Positions 8,369 to 15,973 of a stretch of 20,350 bases of DNA are shown here, piece by piece. The translations under genes were made by a program, and so were the position numbers. How positions within the stretch are numbered: the stretch's first letter is position 1; each line of letters starts with the position of its first letter. The notes under the pieces were generated by a model. That model worked only from the letters and a program-made list of their open reading frames with translations. It searched no databases and had not been told where the DNA came from. The DNA lies in the IMG/VR virus record IMGVR_UViG_3300033977_000029, positions 1-20,350 of that record. One strand, written 5' to 3'. The DNA comes from a virus.

Positions 8369-8761
8369 CTACGACTTTACCGGAGGGGTGGGCTGGGTCG
8401 CTGAGGCGACCTTCGCTTGCAAATACGCCAAGCCCTCGGGAGTGCTCAGCTTCTTATCGAGCACGTTCTGGAAAGTCGAATCCAATTCCTTGAGAATGGC
8501 GTCATCGCCGCCAATATTGAGAAGCCGGGCGAAATCGTGAATATTGTTCACCATATCAGTCCAATCGCCGACCACAAAATCTTCGAGCATCGCGGGAATC
8601 TGCTTCAGCCCGTAGTCGCGCAGCTTCGCGGCCAGAGTTTGGGCGGCCCGTTTCTTCTCATCAAGTTTCTTGCTCGCGCCGATGGCCCACTTGGTCAGAT
8701 CGCGACCGATCAGGATTGACAGCACTAATGCCAGCACTAGAATTACAAACGCAGGACTCAT
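8369..8761 (-). CDS. Small membrane-anchored protein with one N-terminal TM segment
   Basis: The product has 130 residues. A hydrophobic helix (about 3-19, PAFVILVLALVLSILIG) is followed by a basic patch (KWAIGASKKLDEKKR) and a helical soluble part. Positive charges after the helix suggest an N-out, C-in single-pass protein. The start follows AGGGAGAG. It sits among predicted exported proteins and could belong to a membrane or lysis-related set, but it lacks a recognised holin or spanin motif. Confidence 0.8.
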   Translation of the reverse strand: MSPAFVILVLALVLSILIGRDLTKWAIGASKKLDEKKRAAQTLAAKLRDYGLKQIPAMLEDFVVGDWTDMVNNIHDFARLLNIGGDDAILKELDSTFQNVLDKKLSTPEGLAYLQAKVASATQPTPPVKS

Positions 8762-8792
8762 TGTTTTCTCTCCCTTGGAGGTTAATGGGTGA

Positions 8793-9467
8793 TCAGGTAG
8801 TTTTGAAGTTCTTCTTGGTCATTGTCACGACCGAGTAGACGGACCCGGCGACAAAGCCGGTGAGACAGACGAAGAACAGAAGCCACGTCGGCGCGAGGCC
8901 GTCATCTTCCAGCACTGGTTCGCTCTTGTTGTCAAGAGGCGGGGCTACAGGCTGGGGAAGTACGGGTTCGACCTTGGGCTCCGGTTTGGGCGTGGGACAG
9001 TTATGGTTTCGTCTCCACGGCAATAGCGGGAAGATACTGTCGGTCACAGGGCCAGCGCGCACCTCCGAGACGATCATACCGTTAAGCGCTTCGGCGCTGG
9101 CGGGCAAATCGCTGCCGCAAATCTGCGAATAGACGATGCCTTCACTGTTCTGTAGTCGTACCATGGGCAGGGCCGGCGTATTAGGCGCGTAGCGCTCATC
9201 ATAGATGGCCGAACCGGTGGTCACGGAATTGAAATGGGTACTATTCTTCAAATTGACTAGATGAATATTCGTGTCGAACCAGGAAGAGACTTCCAAGAAA
9301 CGGGGGTCTCGCGGGTCACCGACAACAGACAGATACCATTTGCCTTGGTCAGTCGGCAAGTTAATGACACGCTCTTGGACAATCACACCGTTGTCAGCAC
9401 CGTGGCAAAACGCAGCAAACAGGGTGGCTGCTAAAACAGCCAACAGACTAAAAACAAAACGCAACAT
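8793..9467 (-). CDS. Secreted, C-terminally anchored protein with thioredoxin-like look
   Basis: The product has 224 residues from ATG 9467, which follows GAGG by 8 bases; a GTG three codons earlier overlaps that ribosome binding site and is less likely. It has a signal peptide (LRFVFSLLAVLAATLFAAFCHGA, cut near residue 24). The middle domain has KWYLSVVGDP, FLEVSSWFDTN, the motif YAPNTPALPMVRLQ and EGIVYSQICG. The order strand-helix-strand with a cis-Pro-like TPALP resembles thioredoxin-like folds, but no CxxC active site is present. A Pro/Lys/Glu linker (PTPKPEPKVEPVLP) then leads to a C-terminal TM helix (WLLFFVCLTGFVAGSVYSVV) and a basic tail. So it is probably an extracytoplasmic protein tied to the inner membrane; the fold is my inference. 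Confidence 0.75.
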   Translation of the reverse strand: MLRFVFSLLAVLAATLFAAFCHGADNGVIVQERVINLPTDQGKWYLSVVGDPRDPRFLEVSSWFDTNIHLVNLKNSTHFNSVTTGSAIYDERYAPNTPALPMVRLQNSEGIVYSQICGSDLPASAEALNGMIVSEVRAGPVTDSIFPLLPWRRNHNCPTPKPEPKVEPVLPQPVAPPLDNKSEPVLEDDGLAPTWLLFFVCLTGFVAGSVYSVVTMTKKNFKTT

Positions 9468-9495
9468 CGAAATCACCTCGCTAGGTTAGGGGTTC

Positions 9496-10041
9496 TCATT
9501 TTGGAGGAAGCGGGGCAGCAGGATCATAAATTGGCGTAACGGCCCAACTTGTACTCGCGGCCCACTCAGCAAGAAAACGTTCACGCGGAAGCCAAACATA
9601 GTGTGAAACATCATTGTCGTCAAGCAGCCCGGCCCATTTCTTATCCAAATGAACAAGAGCGACCATGTGGCTGCCGCCTTCTATCGTAACACCGCACCCT
9701 CGCCGTGTGCGAATAGCCCACTCTAAAAAAGCTACGTCATTCTTCTCTGATGTGTATGCATATCGAATACCCTCAGCTTCCATCTGTGCTGCTAATTTCT
9801 CAGGATACTCGCCGCCTTCATACTTCTGACGAAAACGTTCGGCCAGTTGACAATGACCTTGCCATCGCAACAGTGTAATTGTCGTTGCAACAACACATGA
9901 GCCTTCTCTACCAACTGCCCAGTTCTCTTGTCGAAAAATGAGAGGAGGGTTGACTGTCGGCCATTCTACAAAGGGCCTCGGCGGCTGACCACAACCAGCA
10001 AATAACAGCAGCAACAACAACAACAACACGTACTTTTTCAT
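9496..10041 (-). CDS. Lipoprotein with papain-like (C39-like) cysteine peptidase domain
   Basis: The product has 181 residues from ATG 10041. GGAG lies 6 bases upstream, and the ATG overlaps the previous stop as ATGA, so the longer ATG at 10059 is rejected. A lipoprotein signal (MKKYVLLLLLLLLFAGC) puts the acylated Cys at residue 17. The domain has a nucleophile in REGSCVVAT (C49), a His in GGSHMVALVHL (H125) and an Asp/Asn in LLDDND (141-143). This is the Cys-His-Asp order of papain-fold peptidases of the C39-like type. It would sit at the outer face of a membrane and cut peptides or peptidoglycan cross-bridges; the substrate is not shown. Confidence 0.85.
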   Translation of the reverse strand: MKKYVLLLLLLLLFAGCGQPPRPFVEWPTVNPPLIFRQENWAVGREGSCVVATTITLLRWQGHCQLAERFRQKYEGGEYPEKLAAQMEAEGIRYAYTSEKNDVAFLEWAIRTRRGCGVTIEGGSHMVALVHLDKKWAGLLDDNDVSHYVWLPRERFLAEWAASTSWAVTPIYDPAAPLPPK

Positions 10042-10637
10042 TTGATTCTCCGTGCGCAAACCAAAACACCAGCAGCCCGAAGATGACGTGTTAATTTATT
10101 CGGGTTCCACTTTCCGGCATTATCTGTCGGCCACAGACCAATGCGAGCAAGAGCCGCTGCTACATACTCACTGCAAAAGACATGGTGCATATCGGCTGGG
10201 TGCAAAAACGACTCAATAAATGAAAACAACTCACCCCCTGAACGAACGGCTTCTATCTTACCGTAAGGCACTCCAATCATACTCGTCAAGTAGTTTGTGA
10301 GACGCCCGGCTTCGTAACCATAGAGCGGTCGATATAAGGAGTAATGCCAAACTTTTCCTCGGTAGTTTTGCACGACGGAATCAAGCTGATGCGCTTGCGT
10401 TCCATTAAAAGGTTTCCCTGTGATTTCACAAGGAAGGGGGTCGAGTGTTGTGGATTCAAACAGTAGCAGGCGACCATTTGCGGCCTCCCCCATAATCCCG
10501 ACGTGGCTCAAATCCCAACGCGGAATTCCATAGGTTCCAATGTTAATAATGTCTCCAGTGAAACTCTCCCCGCTAAAGCCAATAACATCACCTGGCTTAA
10601 TTCTCTGGTGGTCTGGATGTCGGCGGAATGGAATCAT
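10038..10637 (-). CDS. YiiX/YebB-like NlpC/P60-related cysteine hydrolase
   Basis: The product has 199 residues. KPGDVIGFSG (14-23) is followed by WDLSHVGIMG (H45), LLLFESTT (E61) and the late cysteine in HHVFCSEYVAAAL (C155). His before Cys is the circularly permuted papain order of the YiiX/YebB group in the NlpC/P60 superfamily. Members are amidases or hydrolases that often act on cell wall or lipid-linked substrates. No signal peptide or TM segment is visible. Its start lies inside the preceding gene (41-base overlap) and its stop is coupled to the lipoprotein gene. In a phage a wall-degrading role is plausible but not shown. Confidence 0.85.
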   Translation of the reverse strand: MIPFRRHPDHQRIKPGDVIGFSGESFTGDIINIGTYGIPRWDLSHVGIMGEAANGRLLLFESTTLDPLPCEITGKPFNGTQAHQLDSVVQNYRGKVWHYSLYRPLYGYEAGRLTNYLTSMIGVPYGKIEAVRSGGELFSFIESFLHPADMHHVFCSEYVAAALARIGLWPTDNAGKWNPNKLTRHLRAAGVLVCARRIK

Positions 10638-10824
10638 CAGCGCTTCTCCGGGCCATTAGTTTTTCGTAGGTATTTTCTGGGTTTCGTGGTATGCCTTGCT
10701 CGTGATAGGGTGATTTCCCGTGAATTCTCATCCTTCGCATGTCGTCAGCATAGCAATCTTCACAGCGAGTTTCATTGGTGAAGGTGATAAGTTTGCCACA
10801 CGCACACCACCTTGGAAACTCCAT
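10597..10824 (-). CDS. Small zinc-knuckle-like protein
   Basis: The product has 75 residues. CxC (residues 7 and 9) and CEDC (21-24) near the N-terminus look like a four-Cys zinc knuckle; the rest is polar and charged with a Pro-rich end. The ribosome binding site (AAGGG) lies at the stop of the upstream gene, two bases before the ATG. Its last 41 bases overlap the hydrolase gene in another frame, so either end could be misjudged. Function unknown. Confidence 0.65.
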   Translation of the reverse strand: MEFPRWCACGKLITFTNETRCEDCYADDMRRMRIHGKSPYHEQGIPRNPENTYEKLMARRSADDSIPPTSRPPEN

Positions 10825-10826
10825 GA

Positions 10827-11399
10827 TTACCCTTCGCTGGATTGAACATCAATCGGTGCTTCTAGTAGTTTATTCTTTCTGCTCATCGTCCCTAGAATTC
10901 GATGTATAATTCGCTCCGCAACCGGCTCATGATTTGGTAGAACCTCTAACTCATCCATAATAATCTTTGCCCATTCTTGAGCAAGAGCAATCACCTTCGA
11001 GCGACCTATTAGCGATTGTAGTCGCTCCTCCATCTGTTGCTGTGACTTATTCATCCGTTCAAGAGTCAGAAATAAGGCGTTAATCGCCCCGGAACGTTGA
11101 ATAAGATCATTGTCGCTCTTTATTGTATTCCAGTACCGCTCAATCATCATTCGGATAAAACCGACTTCACGCCGCATATCCTTTAATTCATCACTCTCCG
11201 ACAACTGAGCCAAACGAACTCGGTCATCTATCTTAGCCAGCAAATAACCCCGCACATCCTCCATGGCTGCTTTGTCTTTGGCGTCGGGAGCATGAATACG
11301 GCAAAAATCATAGCCGCTTACTGCTCTATTCCAACATTGCGCGTGTCCACACGACCCTTTACAACGTGTCGGGTCGGCGGGGTCAGTAACGCGATCCAT
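10827..11399 (-). CDS. Phage protein with N-terminal Cys/His motif and helical body
   Basis: The product has 190 residues from ATG 11399, with GAGG 5 bases upstream; an in-frame start at 11453 adds 18 residues of poor quality and lacks a site. The N-terminus carries RCKGSCGHAQCWNRAVSGYDFCRIHAP, matching the short phage motif C...C..PA..G...C..H that heads many hypothetical and small-terminase-like proteins. The remainder is strongly helical and charged. It is the first gene of the minus operon that leads to terminase and portal. A small terminase or DNA-binding role is possible but not proven. Confidence 0.75.
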   Translation of the reverse strand: MDRVTDPADPTRCKGSCGHAQCWNRAVSGYDFCRIHAPDAKDKAAMEDVRGYLLAKIDDRVRLAQLSESDELKDMRREVGFIRMMIERYWNTIKSDNDLIQRSGAINALFLTLERMNKSQQQMEERLQSLIGRSKVIALAQEWAKIIMDELEVLPNHEPVAERIIHRILGTMSRKNKLLEAPIDVQSSEG

Positions 11400-11589
11400 A
11401 GTAACCTCACACTGCCGAATGAAGATAGAATCCCTGCCACATATAAGAAACACTCAAACTAGAGGTTTTTTTAGCGTCACAAAGAAAATCCGGCAAAATC
11501 TACAGTAAAACCGAAAAAAAATCCAGAAAACTCCGGCCAGTAGATATTTTTTACGACTATCTAATAGCGATTCCATTAAAGGAGCCAGA
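11400..11589. promoter_or_regulatory. Divergent, AT-rich intergenic region
   Basis: The region lies between the minus operon and a plus-strand cassette. It contains A-tracts and partly repeated ATCCGGC/CTCCGGCC words (about 11488-11545), and AAAGGAG 6 bases before ATG 11590. Both transcription units should start here, but I could not find a sigma-70 promoter with good -35 and -10 boxes for either. A phage-specific or activated promoter is possible. Confidence 0.55.
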
Positions 11590-11844
11590 ATGAGCGACAA
11601 TCATCAGCCGAAACGTAAGTATATAATCCTCTATCGACGCGGTAACAATCCCTTCGGCTTGTTAACCCCCAACATCCACGAAAAACTCTACAATCGGCCA
11701 GAAGTAGCCTTTGGCGTGGCTTTTATCCAGGCAAATGAGTTTATTGAGGGTGTTTGCATCCGACTCGAAGATGAATTATACAACATCATGATTACTCTCG
11801 ATGCCAAAAACCCACACGCTTTCGAGTTTTCGGAGAAGACCTGA
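11590..11844 (+). CDS. Small unknown protein, first gene of plus cassette
   Basis: The product has 84 residues with mixed strand/helix character (KYIILYRRGNNPFGLLTP, later IRLEDELYNIMITLD). There is no signal peptide, TM or metal motif. AAAGGAG precedes the start; its TGA overlaps the next ATG by one base. The clean ribosome binding site and coupling make it a real gene. Family not recognised. Confidence 0.75.
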   Translation: MSDNHQPKRKYIILYRRGNNPFGLLTPNIHEKLYNRPEVAFGVAFIQANEFIEGVCIRLEDELYNIMITLDAKNPHAFEFSEKT

Positions 11845-12365
11845 TGCCACGTTTTCGTAGAAAGCGTCAGAAACTACCGCCACGGCCGACAAGTAGACCA
11901 AGATTGCCGATGTTGCAACTGCCAATCTATCGCGTCAAGATGAAGGCGCTAATCGACTATTTATATCAAGTATTCCACATCGAGCACTATAATTTCCTGC
12001 GGTGTGCTGGTGTTGTGCCAGGGCAGTGTCCTGAATACTACGTGAAGGCGGCCGTACCTGAAAACCTAGAACAAAAAGCCCAGGCTCTTCGTGACGGTCA
12101 TTTTTGCAGCAATGTCCCTTTGATACTCAACGTCCTGTGCCTTGACGGCTACATCCCATCAGGACGATACATCATCGACACGCATCCAGCACCGCCCCCT
12201 ATCGACATCTATACGTCGTTAATGAAAAAAAGGCTTGATGCAAGTCACCCTGAGTGTGCTGCTTTTAAGAAAGCAAACAGCAGAAACAAAACTTTCATGG
12301 CACAGGCCGCCGTGATCGACAAAATGATCAAGGAAGCAACCGAACAAAGAAAGGTAAAACAGTGA
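11844..12365 (+). CDS. Unknown basic protein, second gene of plus cassette
   Basis: The product has 173 residues. A very basic, Pro/Arg-rich N-terminus (MPRFRRKRQKLPPRP...) is followed by a mixed domain with five cysteines and a polar, helical C-terminus. No motif gives a family. It overlaps the upstream gene by one base and the downstream gene by four bases (GTGA). The basic start could bind nucleic acid or act as a linker; this is a guess. An internal ATG at residue 33 (MKALIDYLY) could be an alternative start. Confidence 0.7.
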   Translation: MPRFRRKRQKLPPRPTSRPRLPMLQLPIYRVKMKALIDYLYQVFHIEHYNFLRCAGVVPGQCPEYYVKAAVPENLEQKAQALRDGHFCSNVPLILNVLCLDGYIPSGRYIIDTHPAPPPIDIYTSLMKKRLDASHPECAAFKKANSRNKTFMAQAAVIDKMIKEATEQRKVKQ

Positions 12366-12901
12366 AAATCCTCGATTTCCCCGAGCACCGTCAAATTTAC
12401 GATTACGACTGCGGTGCAAGTGCTTTGACAACGGTACTTGCCTACTATGGCATCGACGAGCGTGAAGACCAAATCTGGAAAATTGCTGACATCACCAAGG
12501 CCGGTACTGATCCTCGCGGCATCCTTCGTGTTTGCGGCCGTTTCAATCTGGTAGTATCTGCCTATAACGGCATGACTCTCGACCGTATCAGGCAAGCTAT
12601 TGACGACAACCAGCCAGTAATCATCAACCTTCAAGCCTGGCGAGAAGGCGACACAACGCCGGCCGGCACCGACTGGTCCCATGACTTTGATGACGGCCAC
12701 TTCGCCGTCGCCATTGGCTACGATGCTAACCGAATTATCTTCTCTGATCCGGCTTCCTACAAATGGACATGGCTAAGCAACACAGAACTCATGCTTCGCT
12801 GGCATGACAAGAGCGTAGATGGTCTACTTTGGGACCATTGGGGCTGCATTGTGCAAGGCACACAAAAATTCCATAGCGGTGATATGGAACACATGGATTA
12901 A
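12362..12901 (+). CDS. C39-like cysteine peptidase domain protein
   Basis: The product has 179 residues and starts at GTG 12362, overlapping the previous stop as GTGA, with AAAGG upstream. The motif YDYDCGASALTTVLAYYG puts the nucleophile at C17; DGHFAVAIGYD gives H113 and IIFSDP gives D129. This is the C39-like papain fold seen in peptidases that cut double-glycine leaders and in phage or secreted relatives. There is no signal peptide, so it probably acts in the cytoplasm or on virion proteins. It ends its cassette, just before a strong terminator. It is the third papain-like gene within 3.5 kb. Confidence 0.88.
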   Translation: MKILDFPEHRQIYDYDCGASALTTVLAYYGIDEREDQIWKIADITKAGTDPRGILRVCGRFNLVVSAYNGMTLDRIRQAIDDNQPVIINLQAWREGDTTPAGTDWSHDFDDGHFAVAIGYDANRIIFSDPASYKWTWLSNTELMLRWHDKSVDGLLWDHWGCIVQGTQKFHSGDMEHMD

Positions 12902-12915
12902 CACAATCCATTTAC

Positions 12916-12957
12916 AAAAGCCTCAAGACTCAATATGAGTCTTGAGGCTTTTTCTTT
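12916..12957. terminator. Strong Rho-independent terminator, probably bidirectional
   Basis: A perfect 17-bp stem (12916-12932 with 12936-12952), loop ATA, is followed on the plus strand by T-rich sequence. It ends the plus cassette. On the minus strand a shorter T-run follows, and the stop codon of the convergent gene (TGA 12925-12923) lies inside the stem, so it may end both transcripts. Confidence 0.92.
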
Positions 12958-13165
12958 TACCTGGATCGGGAATCACAATGATTCGACGACCTTTTGCCCG
13001 AAAAAAGGCAAATTCAAACTCGTCGCCGCCATCGATACGACCTATTGTACTATGCCAGCTTACCTCAACAGCCGACCCGCGAGGGAGAGAACGTCTCACT
13101 AGCCTTCGTGACTTGTTTCGGAAGATCGACCTCTTCGTATCTTCCCAGTAAGCTGCATACGTCAT
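12923..13165 (-). CDS. Small basic unknown protein
   Basis: The product has 80 residues, rich in Arg and Lys (SIFRNKSRRLVRRSLPRG), with a short beta-type pattern (FEFAFFRAKGRRIIVI). The ATG overlaps the stop of the preceding gene as ATGA. Its stop lies within the shared terminator. Possibly nucleic-acid binding from charge alone; no family seen. Confidence 0.65.
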   Translation of the reverse strand: MTYAAYWEDTKRSIFRNKSRRLVRRSLPRGSAVEVSWHSTIGRIDGGDEFEFAFFRAKGRRIIVIPDPGKRKSLKTHIES

Positions 13166-13521
13166 ACCGGAGCTTTTAGCATTGGTTTTAATTGGATTTT
13201 CTCGCCGCTATGAAAACGCACATAGTTGTAGACAATACACTGAAGTTTCCCGTTATACAATCTATGGCCGCGATAGTGTGCCTTATTACCAAACCGCATC
13301 CAGTAGCCCGTCACCGGATCAGGCTCTCCGTTTTTTGCTGCTTTATAGGCGGTAATCAAATCATCAGATGTTAGCAGCCGCTCATCAAATCCAAAACATT
13401 TAACATCGCTAACCCGTATTTGCTGCCCCTGAACCTGTGACCATAGATGCAACGTTGCCAACAGTTTCTTCCGCTCCTCCTGCTTCTCCTCGATTGATTG
13501 CAATAACTCTTTCACACCCAT
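13162..13521 (-). CDS. Unknown protein with helical start and aromatic beta-type end
   Basis: The product has 119 residues. The first 30 residues form a charged helix (LLQSIEEKQEERKKLL). The middle has DLITAYKAAKNGE, and the end is aromatic and basic (GYWMRFGNKAHYRGHRLYNG). No catalytic motif is visible. It lies 2 bases after the GHKL-like gene and is coupled to the next gene, so it likely shares the cassette's function. Confidence 0.72.
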   Translation of the reverse strand: MGVKELLQSIEEKQEERKKLLATLHLWSQVQGQQIRVSDVKCFGFDERLLTSDDLITAYKAAKNGEPDPVTGYWMRFGNKAHYRGHRLYNGKLQCIVYNYVRFHSGEKIQLKPMLKAPV

Positions 13522-13523
13522 GG

Positions 13524-14978
13524 CTATACCTGACTATTAAGCACGCGATCATTCAACTCAATGATGACATTCAAAAGGTAGTCCTGAAAATCTCGCGACA
13601 TATCAGTTGAGCCTGTAACCCAGTGGGTGCATTCTTCAAGGGCTGTTTTCAAGACGCTTTTTGTCATACCGGAGGCATGATCCTGTGATAAATATACGCC
13701 TTCACTATCGCAAAAACCTAATAGCCGCTCGCCGCCACTCATAACATCGCGGAAACAGCCGACAGGCGGTTTCTCTTTACCATTAGTCAAGTTCAGCTTG
13801 ACCAGAAGTGACCAGATCGTATCTACCGCCGACAGAGCCGCCTGAGTAGCAGGAATCTTCTCACGGCCTTTCTGCTCAGTCGAGTTTAGCACTGTTCTCT
13901 CGGTAGGAATACCGAAACGCTCGGCAGCTTTCCGAAAGCCATCCGCACTCACTGGCTTAACGGCGTGTCCCTTTCGCTGCACAAACCCGACTATCGTGGC
14001 CGAGGGACTGCACATCACAGCATCGGCTGCCACAGCCTGCCAGGCTTGCTGCCAATTTTTCTTCTGTTCTTCCTTGGGCGTGTCCCAATACGGCATGATG
14101 TAATCGCCATCCAAGCGATTCTCAAAAGTCTCACGTTGCTCCACAAGTGCCTCAAAAACCGGAACCAACTCTGGTATGGAAGCCTTACGAAACAGGCGGG
14201 CAATCGCCGCCTTAATCGTGTAATCACTGGAATTGCGGCATTCATCGATTGCTAATTCATTCGGCTTGAAATTGTAGTCGTAAACCGATTGTTCGTCAGA
14301 CTCCTCAATTTCCCGGACAAACACGCCAGCCCGATAAATAACGGCTGTTTTCTTGCCGCTGAGATTACGGTCAGTTTTCGGCAGGAATGATTTCTTGACC
14401 TGGCTCGGGTCCGCTGAAAAATGCAGGAAACGATTGGGCAAATCAGTGCAATAGCGAGTCACCGCTTCATTGACCTCAATATAGACGCGGGTATAGCCAT
14501 CCTTTGCCCGGACTTGAATCTCATCTACCGTCGATACAGAGAGGCGGCAGTCTTCCACCGCAGGAAGAAACTCGCCGTTCTCCTCACGAATCGTTCGATC
14601 AATGGCATTACTGATAAACTCGCGCAGCGCCATACCGAGATCAGTCCAGTCGATTGCGCCGAAATCAAGCACCCAGCCAAGGTCGATTGTCCGGGTGGAC
14701 GTACCGCCCATCTTGCAAACCACCCGCTTGATCAGCTTGCGAACCAACCCATCATCAATCTCGTCGTCGCGAGTCTGAAAATCCAGACGGGTCTTGCCGC
14801 AGTAAGCAATTACCTTGAGCCCGGCTCGCAGCAGCACATTGATAGCGTGCTTATTGCCACTGCCGAATTGCCCGACCGTACCTTCCACACCGCAATCACG
14901 GGTTGTAGATACACCGAGAAGAGTGAAGCCTTCGACAGGGGCTACGCCAGGATTCTGAATACAGAGAAAGTTGCTCAT
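13524..14978 (-). CDS. GHKL-type ATPase-like protein with permuted motifs
   Basis: The product has 484 residues. GTVGQFGSGNKHAI (33-46), preceded by LGVSTTRD (21-28), matches the G2/lid region of GHKL ATPases such as HSP90 (IGQFGVG) and MORC. LREFISNAID (118-127) matches the N-box that coordinates magnesium. In standard GHKL proteins the N-box comes before G2; here it comes after, a permuted order. I do not see a clear G1 (DxGxG). The C-terminal ALEECTHWVTGSTDMSRDFQ resembles a zinc-protease helix in spacing but lacks the HExxH residues. The start lies 2 bases after the stop of the two-TM gene. ATP-driven conformational change is the family theme; substrate and role are unknown. Confidence 0.8.
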   Translation of the reverse strand: MSNFLCIQNPGVAPVEGFTLLGVSTTRDCGVEGTVGQFGSGNKHAINVLLRAGLKVIAYCGKTRLDFQTRDDEIDDGLVRKLIKRVVCKMGGTSTRTIDLGWVLDFGAIDWTDLGMALREFISNAIDRTIREENGEFLPAVEDCRLSVSTVDEIQVRAKDGYTRVYIEVNEAVTRYCTDLPNRFLHFSADPSQVKKSFLPKTDRNLSGKKTAVIYRAGVFVREIEESDEQSVYDYNFKPNELAIDECRNSSDYTIKAAIARLFRKASIPELVPVFEALVEQRETFENRLDGDYIMPYWDTPKEEQKKNWQQAWQAVAADAVMCSPSATIVGFVQRKGHAVKPVSADGFRKAAERFGIPTERTVLNSTEQKGREKIPATQAALSAVDTIWSLLVKLNLTNGKEKPPVGCFRDVMSGGERLLGFCDSEGVYLSQDHASGMTKSVLKTALEECTHWVTGSTDMSRDFQDYLLNVIIELNDRVLNSQV

Positions 14979-14980
14979 GG

Positions 14981-15370
14981 TTACTCTTTCGATTTCATCA
15001 ATCGTTCCAAAGCCAATAAGTCCGTATCGAGTTGAGCGTGCCGATACTGCATCCGGTTATAGGCCCATTGAATAGCCTCTCGCTCATAGGTGATAATAGT
15101 CGGTACATCTCCCTCCTCACCGAGAATATAAGTGCCAAGAATCGCGAGGGCTTCGGCGTCCTCCTTCTGTCCCGATCCTTCCAATTTCCCGGCCTGCTTG
15201 CTCAGCGCGCCGATTGCCAGCACACCGATGCTGAGTATGATTGTAACGACACAGATGACAATGAAAAGCACTGCCGAAGCCACATCGTTTTTGAAAACCA
15301 AATCCAGGCCGGCAAGCACCAGCAATACAGATTGAATAAAAACAAGAGGAGCCCAGTTGAACTTACTCAT
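14981..15370 (-). CDS. Two-TM membrane protein
   Basis: The product has 129 residues. Two hydrophobic helices (about 6-26 and 29-56) form a hairpin, followed by a soluble, mostly helical tail with LEGSGQKEDAEALAILGTYIL. It overlaps the upstream gene by 8 bases and leads directly into the GHKL-like gene. A membrane partner of that ATPase is a reasonable guess. No holin or transporter signature is recognised. Confidence 0.8.
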   Translation of the reverse strand: MSKFNWAPLVFIQSVLLVLAGLDLVFKNDVASAVLFIVICVVTIILSIGVLAIGALSKQAGKLEGSGQKEDAEALAILGTYILGEEGDVPTIITYEREAIQWAYNRMQYRHAQLDTDLLALERLMKSKE

Positions 15371-15857
15371 TTATGATCCTCTTCACGGTGTCGTAGGCGG
15401 CATCAACAGCAGCATTAAGAGCACCATCAAAATCACCAATTTTGAGATTCGCTTTGTAAGCGTCCGAAGCCGCCTCCCCAATCTGGCCACCAGCTTTGGC
15501 TAGCTGGTCCGCTACCAAAGCATGAAGGTCGAGAGTTTCAAACACAACGCCGTCCGCTTTCTTGTGGCGCGATCGGAGGTATTCATCCGTGATGACCTCA
15601 ATCTTGATGTCATCCAGCAACAAGCCATAGATAACTAACCACCTCTTGACCTTGCCCTTCTCATTCAGGTAAGTATCATCAAGCTGACGGCTAATCGTGA
15701 TTTCGATTGGAACGTCAAGTTTCTCCAACAGCTTGACCAGCCGCTTGTCAACGGTCGGGTTCGGCTTGTCGAGGGTGAACTTGAATCCATCAACAGTCAC
15801 TACCTTCTTGCCGGGAATGGCTCGAAGAATAAACAAAACTGCATCACGATCACTCAT
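15363..15857 (-). CDS. Unknown protein at the head of the GHKL cassette
   Basis: The product has 164 residues. A strand-rich first half (KKVVTVDGFKFTL, VPIEITISRQL, RWLVIYGLLLDDIKIEVI) is followed by an Ala-rich helical C-terminus. AGGA lies 8 bases before the ATG. It shares its last 8 bases with the two-TM gene. No family recognised. Confidence 0.72.
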   Translation of the reverse strand: MSDRDAVLFILRAIPGKKVVTVDGFKFTLDKPNPTVDKRLVKLLEKLDVPIEITISRQLDDTYLNEKGKVKRWLVIYGLLLDDIKIEVITDEYLRSRHKKADGVVFETLDLHALVADQLAKAGGQIGEAASDAYKANLKIGDFDGALNAAVDAAYDTVKRIINE

Positions 15858-15880
15858 ACTTAAATCCTATCATAAGGAAG

Positions 15881-15973
15881 TTACTTGTCAAATGGTTTTC
15901 CACTTTTATTTCCAGCCTGATACTCTTCGGCAGTCGGAGTAATCGTAACGCGAAGTTCGGGAATGGGTATCAC
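15881..15973 (-). CDS. Small 30-residue protein with strong ribosome binding site
   Basis: GTG 15973 overlaps the TGA of the upstream ORF as GTGA, with GAGGAG 6 bases before it. The product begins MIPIPELRVTITPTAEEYQ and ends SGKPFDK, with no low-complexity bias. It is too short for most callers. The site and coupling support translation; function unknown. Confidence 0.65.
   Translation of the reverse strand: MIPIPELRVTITPTAEEYQAGNKSGKPFDK

Noticed and set aside
8341-8392. tRNA-like stretch (GGCCGAGTTGGTAAGCGG) on the plus strand
   Set aside because: The D-arm-like part is present, but no acceptor, anticodon and T arms fit together, and it runs into a coding gene end.
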